Source of the DNA: Bacteriovorax sp. Seq25_V
GTDB taxonomy: Bacteria; Bdellovibrionota; Bacteriovoracia; Bacteriovoracales; Bacteriovoracaceae
NCBI RefSeq assembly: GCF_000447795.1
Contig: NZ_AUNI01000010.1
Location: forward strand, 124,001 to 188,000
Direction: 5' to 3'
DNA length: 64,000 nucleotides
Part shown: positions 61,464-64,000 of the stretch, piece after piece
Layout: each line of letters begins with the position of its first letter
Position numbering within the stretch: the stretch's first letter is position 1
Notes under the pieces: generated by a model
What the model was told of the DNA's origin: nothing
Seen by the model: the letters and a program-made list of their open reading frames with translations, nothing else
Databases searched by the model: none
Translations under genes and position numbers: made by a program

Positions 61464-62116
61464 ATTTGATACATTTATTTAATACTAATCATACTTCAAC
61501 AAAGAGAAACTATCTTGAAAGAATGAGCAATAATAAAATTCATAGTATGAATATCGCTAGTAAGTATGATGAAGAATATTGGGATGGCGACAGGTCCACT
61601 GGCTATGGAGGCTATCATTACGATGGCAGATACCGGCAAATTGCTGAAGAGATCGTTAAGAGATACGGACTAACATCAAAGTCGAAAGTTCTCGATTTTG
61701 GCTGTGGAAAAGGTTACCTTCTCTTTGAAATTTATAATATCACCAAGTGCCAAATTTTAGGTCTTGATATTTCAGATTATGCGATTAAAAACTCAAAAGC
61801 AGAAATTAAAGAATTCATAAAATTCGGAGATGAGGACGCCCTCGAAGGTTTCTCTGATAATGAATTTGATCTCGTTATATCAACAATGACATTACATAAC
61901 TTGTCTCTTAGAAAGTTAGATCAGGCCATCACTAGTATTGAAAGAATTGGAAAGACAAGTCTCTTGACCGTTGAAAGTTATAGAAATTCTAATGAGTTAT
62001 TTAATCTTCAATGCTGGGCCCTGACATGTAAAATATTTCTTTCTCCCGATGATTGGAGATACATATTTGATAGAAACAAATACACTGGTGATGTGGAGTT
62101 TTTATACTTTGAATAA
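61460..62116 (+). CDS. SAM-dependent methyltransferase (class I)
   Basis: A 218-residue protein. SKVLDFGCGKGYLLFEIY is motif I, ILGLDISDYAI motif II and FDLVISTMTLHNLS motif IV/post-I. The N-terminal SKYDEEYWDGDRSTGYGGYHYDG resembles methyltransferases that act on nucleotide sugars or lipid-linked glycans. The start at 61460 overlaps the aminotransferase stop as ATGA. The end is overlapped by the start of the cupin gene. Together they may finish the sugar of this island by methylation. Confidence 0.82.
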   Translation: MNLIHLFNTNHTSTKRNYLERMSNNKIHSMNIASKYDEEYWDGDRSTGYGGYHYDGRYRQIAEEIVKRYGLTSKSKVLDFGCGKGYLLFEIYNITKCQILGLDISDYAIKNSKAEIKEFIKFGDEDALEGFSDNEFDLVISTMTLHNLSLRKLDQAITSIERIGKTSLLTVESYRNSNELFNLQCWALTCKIFLSPDDWRYIFDRNKYTGDVEFLYFE

Positions 62117-62501
62117 TCTAATAGAAGTTCTAAATTCTCGCAGTCCTGCTTATCGCCTGAGATCCATGTGTGCCATTGATGATCCTTACATTGATTTCCT
62201 AAAGAAGCAGGCCGCAAGGCACGAGCTTAAGAGAGCACGAATCCTCTTGCATCCAGAAGAAGAGAATAAATATCATTCTATGCTAATTGTTAAAGTTAAA
62301 GGATGTGTGGAAAAAATTCTCGCATTGCCAGCAGAGTCAAAAAAAATTCAAGTTTTAAAAGGAAGCTTTGAGGCTAGACGAAATGGTGAAAAAGTAATCT
62401 ATGGTGAAGATTGTACTGTGGAATTTAATCCACAGCACGAATTTGAATTTGAAGTATTGTCTGATATTTTAATTATTAAAGAAGAAATTACTTATTTTTG
62501 A
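62091..62501 (+). CDS. WbuC-like cupin-fold protein
   Basis: A 136-residue protein. RSPAYRLRSMCAIDDP, ARILLHPEEENKYHSMLIVKVKG and GEDCTVEFNPQHEFEFEVLSDILIIKE match the WbuC type of cupin found in O-antigen and other sugar clusters; its reaction is not established. The start is uncertain: ATG 62091 is inside the methyltransferase, and TTG 62109 has GGAG at 62095-62098 upstream. The last 10 bases overlap the convergent dsbA-like gene. It is the last gene of the plus-strand sugar group. Confidence 0.72.
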   Translation: MWSFYTLNNLIEVLNSRSPAYRLRSMCAIDDPYIDFLKKQAARHELKRARILLHPEEENKYHSMLIVKVKGCVEKILALPAESKKIQVLKGSFEARRNGEKVIYGEDCTVEFNPQHEFEFEVLSDILIIKEEITYF

Positions 62502-63139
62502 AGCTCTCTATTTATTGCATCTTTTAATTGCTGGTAGCCAAACTCTTTTAAAGGCTGACCATTAATGAAGAAAGTAGGAGTTTGTCTGATTCCTAAAAGC
62601 TGTCCATCAACAATATCGGCAGCAATATTTTTGGCAATTACTGGATTTTCAATATCCTTATTAAGTTTCATCATATCAATACCAATTTTTGGGAGGTAAT
62701 CCCAAAGTAATTCTGGACGTGGGTTATGGTGTGATCCCCAGTTTGGTTGCTGCTCAAAAAAGTACTCTAATGTTTCGAAGTACTTATTTTGAAATCTCGT
62801 TGCCTCGAGTATTGTTGCAGCAAACTTACTATTTCCGTGAAAGAGAGCATAGCGAATAACTAAACGAATTTTCCCCTCATTTTCTTTCATAATATCTTTA
62901 ACAAATGGATAGAAGGCTCTACAGCTTTCACATTCAGGGTCCATGAATTCTACGATTGTCACTTTAGCATTTTGAGGCCCGAGTGATGGAGAATGATTTT
63001 TAATTAAAAATGTTTCTTTTTCATTGAGTACTTTTTCCATTTCATTTTGTTTTTTGTCCTTGTACATCCATGCGAGAAGGGAAAAACCTATAACTAATGC
63101 AGCTACAGAGACGGATACGAGTAGTTTATCTTTTTTCAT
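62492..63139 (-). CDS. DsbA-like disulfide oxidoreductase, membrane anchored
   Basis: A 215-residue protein with one N-terminal membrane helix (residues 7-25) and a periplasmic thioredoxin-fold domain. TIVEFMDPECESCRAFYPF has the redox CxxC (C70, C73), and GIRQTPTFFING holds the cis-proline loop. A helical insertion lies between them as in DsbA. It should introduce or pass disulfides in exported proteins, of which the window has many. It is coupled to the DsbB-like gene upstream (14-base overlap), its natural oxidant. Confidence 0.9.
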   Translation of the reverse strand: MKKDKLLVSVSVAALVIGFSLLAWMYKDKKQNEMEKVLNEKETFLIKNHSPSLGPQNAKVTIVEFMDPECESCRAFYPFVKDIMKENEGKIRLVIRYALFHGNSKFAATILEATRFQNKYFETLEYFFEQQPNWGSHHNPRPELLWDYLPKIGIDMMKLNKDIENPVIAKNIAADIVDGQLLGIRQTPTFFINGQPLKEFGYQQLKDAINRELQK

Positions 63140-63542
63140 GATAGTTCCTATAGAAAGTAATAATTAATACGCCAATTGCTGAAAATGCAATTAATGATAA
63201 AAATGGAATTGTTATAAAACCAAACCAACTAATATAGCTAGTTGTGCATGATATTCCTTGTGAGCAAGGTGCTGCACTCTCTGGTAATATTTTGTAATAA
63301 AGTAAGTTGTGATAGATTGCGATTACCCAACCTGTAAATACTAGAGGTGCTGTAAATCTAAATACATCTTTTTTTAGTGGGAATAATCCGACTAGAAAAA
63401 TTAGTGACAATGGATACATACAAATACGTTGATACCAACAAAGTACACATGGGGGAAATCCCATGATCTCACTGAAGAATAAACTTCCAAGGGTTGCTAT
63501 TGTCGCAACTAACCACGAAAAAAATATTAAGTACCAATTCAT
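63126..63542 (-). CDS. DsbB/BdbC-like quinone-coupled disulfide oxidase
   Basis: A 138-residue inner-membrane protein with four helices. PPCVLCWYQRICMYPLSLIF holds the first redox pair (C32, C35) plus the conserved WYQR, and ESAAPCSQGISC the second pair in the other periplasmic loop. It re-oxidises the DsbA-like partner and passes electrons to quinone. AAAGGAA is the ribosome site. It is divergent from the PepSY gene. Confidence 0.9.
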   Translation of the reverse strand: MNWYLIFFSWLVATIATLGSLFFSEIMGFPPCVLCWYQRICMYPLSLIFLVGLFPLKKDVFRFTAPLVFTGWVIAIYHNLLYYKILPESAAPCSQGISCTTSYISWFGFITIPFLSLIAFSAIGVLIITFYRNYHEKR

Positions 63543-63630
63543 TACATTCCTTTGATTTACATTATCATGTCTTTATACATAAAATATGTAAATAGAAGAA
63601 TTGTTAACTTTTGGTAAACTAGGGACCATA

Positions 63631-64000
63631 ATGAAAAGAGCTACACTTATTAAAATCCACTTATATCTATCAGCTATTTTTACACCTTTTATATTACTCA
63701 TGGCATTTACAGGAACTGCATATCTAATGAATTTCAAAGGTTCTGTAACTGAGAAGGTCGTTGAGACAGTAGAGTCGGAATCGCCTGTGACAGAATCTCT
63801 AATTGAAAATGAATTAAAAAGAATTGATCCTGAATATTCATATGAATACACAAAGAAATCACCAAATGGCTTTTTTACGAGACCTACAACAAGAGATTAT
63901 TATTCTTTTGAAAAGCAAGACAATCAGATCATTGTGAAGAAAGTTACGCCAAGTTTTTTAAGAAAGATTATTGAAATTCATAAAGGCCATGGCCCAGGCT
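63631..64000 (+). CDS. PepSY-associated membrane protein, N-terminal part (continues past window)
   Basis: The reading frame from the ATG at 63631 stays open to the end of the window (123 codons). LIKIHLYLSAIFTPFILLMAFTGTAYLMNF is the first membrane helix of PepSY-TM proteins with its preceding His, and IEIHKGHGPG at the end is the 'ElHxGhg' motif before the next helix. The family includes iron-uptake-linked reductases and small sulfite reductase-like systems. AGGG is the ribosome site. Only the N-terminal part can be seen, so the exact type is open. Confidence 0.7.
   Translation, partial: MKRATLIKIHLYLSAIFTPFILLMAFTGTAYLMNFKGSVTEKVVETVESESPVTESLIENELKRIDPEYSYEYTKKSPNGFFTRPTTRDYYSFEKQDNQIIVKKVTPSFLRKIIEIHKGHGPG

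Noticed and set aside
1-64000. tRNA, rRNA, insertion sequences, phage genes
   Set aside because: I looked for tRNA T-arm patterns, transposase motifs with terminal repeats, integrases and phage structural genes and saw none. The GGTTCAAAT-like stretch near 43160 belongs to RNase P RNA.

Overview
The window looks like chromosomal DNA of a low-GC, Gram-negative bacterium. Outer-membrane proteins, a TolC/RND efflux pair, DsbA/DsbB, branched-chain keto-acid metabolism, chemotaxis and many small secreted proteins are all present. Overall gene style (Bdellovibrio-like secreted proteins, E1 alpha/beta fusion, compact overlapping operons, AT-rich codons) suggests Bdellovibrionota, most likely the Bacteriovorax/Halobacteriovorax group. 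That assignment is inference; no 16S gene is present.

Layout. (1) 1-8.6 kb, plus strand: an envelope-glycan-type island with the end of a DegT aminotransferase, two SPASM-type radical SAM proteins, a B12-type radical SAM protein, two polytopic GT-C-like membrane proteins, a GT2 and a GDPD-like protein. (2) 8.6-11.7 kb, minus strand: class II aldolase, a tandem nucleotidyltransferase and a GT2. (3) 11.8-16.6 kb: three translationally coupled radical SAM genes (two B12-type, one MiaB/RimO-like without a TRAM domain) facing a 2Fe-2S ferredoxin. (4) 16.7-23 kb: leucine dehydrogenase and fused branched-chain 2-oxoacid dehydrogenase E1, with two periplasmic binding proteins and an outer-membrane protein between or beside them. 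(5) 23-29.8 kb: a thioredoxin-like/chemoreceptor pair, small secreted proteins including a frameshifted one, a LysR regulator, a START protein, ung and a short ComEC-like protein. (6) 29.9-43 kb: nadC-nadB, a GT2, a pentapeptide protein divergent from an HTH regulator, mutY with an NlpC/P60-like gene, GDPD, a caspase-like candidate, gshB with an N-formylglutamate-amidohydrolase/QEGLA fusion, and RNase P RNA. (7) 43.5-51.9 kb: TolC-RND efflux, then zinc-type uptake genes (His-rich outer-membrane protein, binding protein, permease; no ATPase) and a zinc-ribbon coiled-coil protein. (8) 52-55.2 kb: aroC-aroB-aroA. (9) 55.2-62.5 kb: a second sugar island (epimerase, HAD-kinase fusion, split transketolase, and divergently a 2OG-Fe(II)-oxygenase-like protein, a small cluster protein, DegT aminotransferase, methyltransferase, WbuC-like cupin). 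(10) 62.5-64 kb: DsbA-like, DsbB and the start of a PepSY membrane protein.

The two sugar islands probably build unusual surface glycans. The middle is mostly housekeeping and envelope physiology. The most general unexplained signal is a -10-like hexamer placed exactly six bases before the start codon of several genes that lack a Shine-Dalgarno sequence, which suggests leaderless transcripts. No tRNA, rRNA, CRISPR array, insertion sequence or prophage was seen. No gene-free stretch exceeds 300 bases apart from the one occupied by RNase P RNA.
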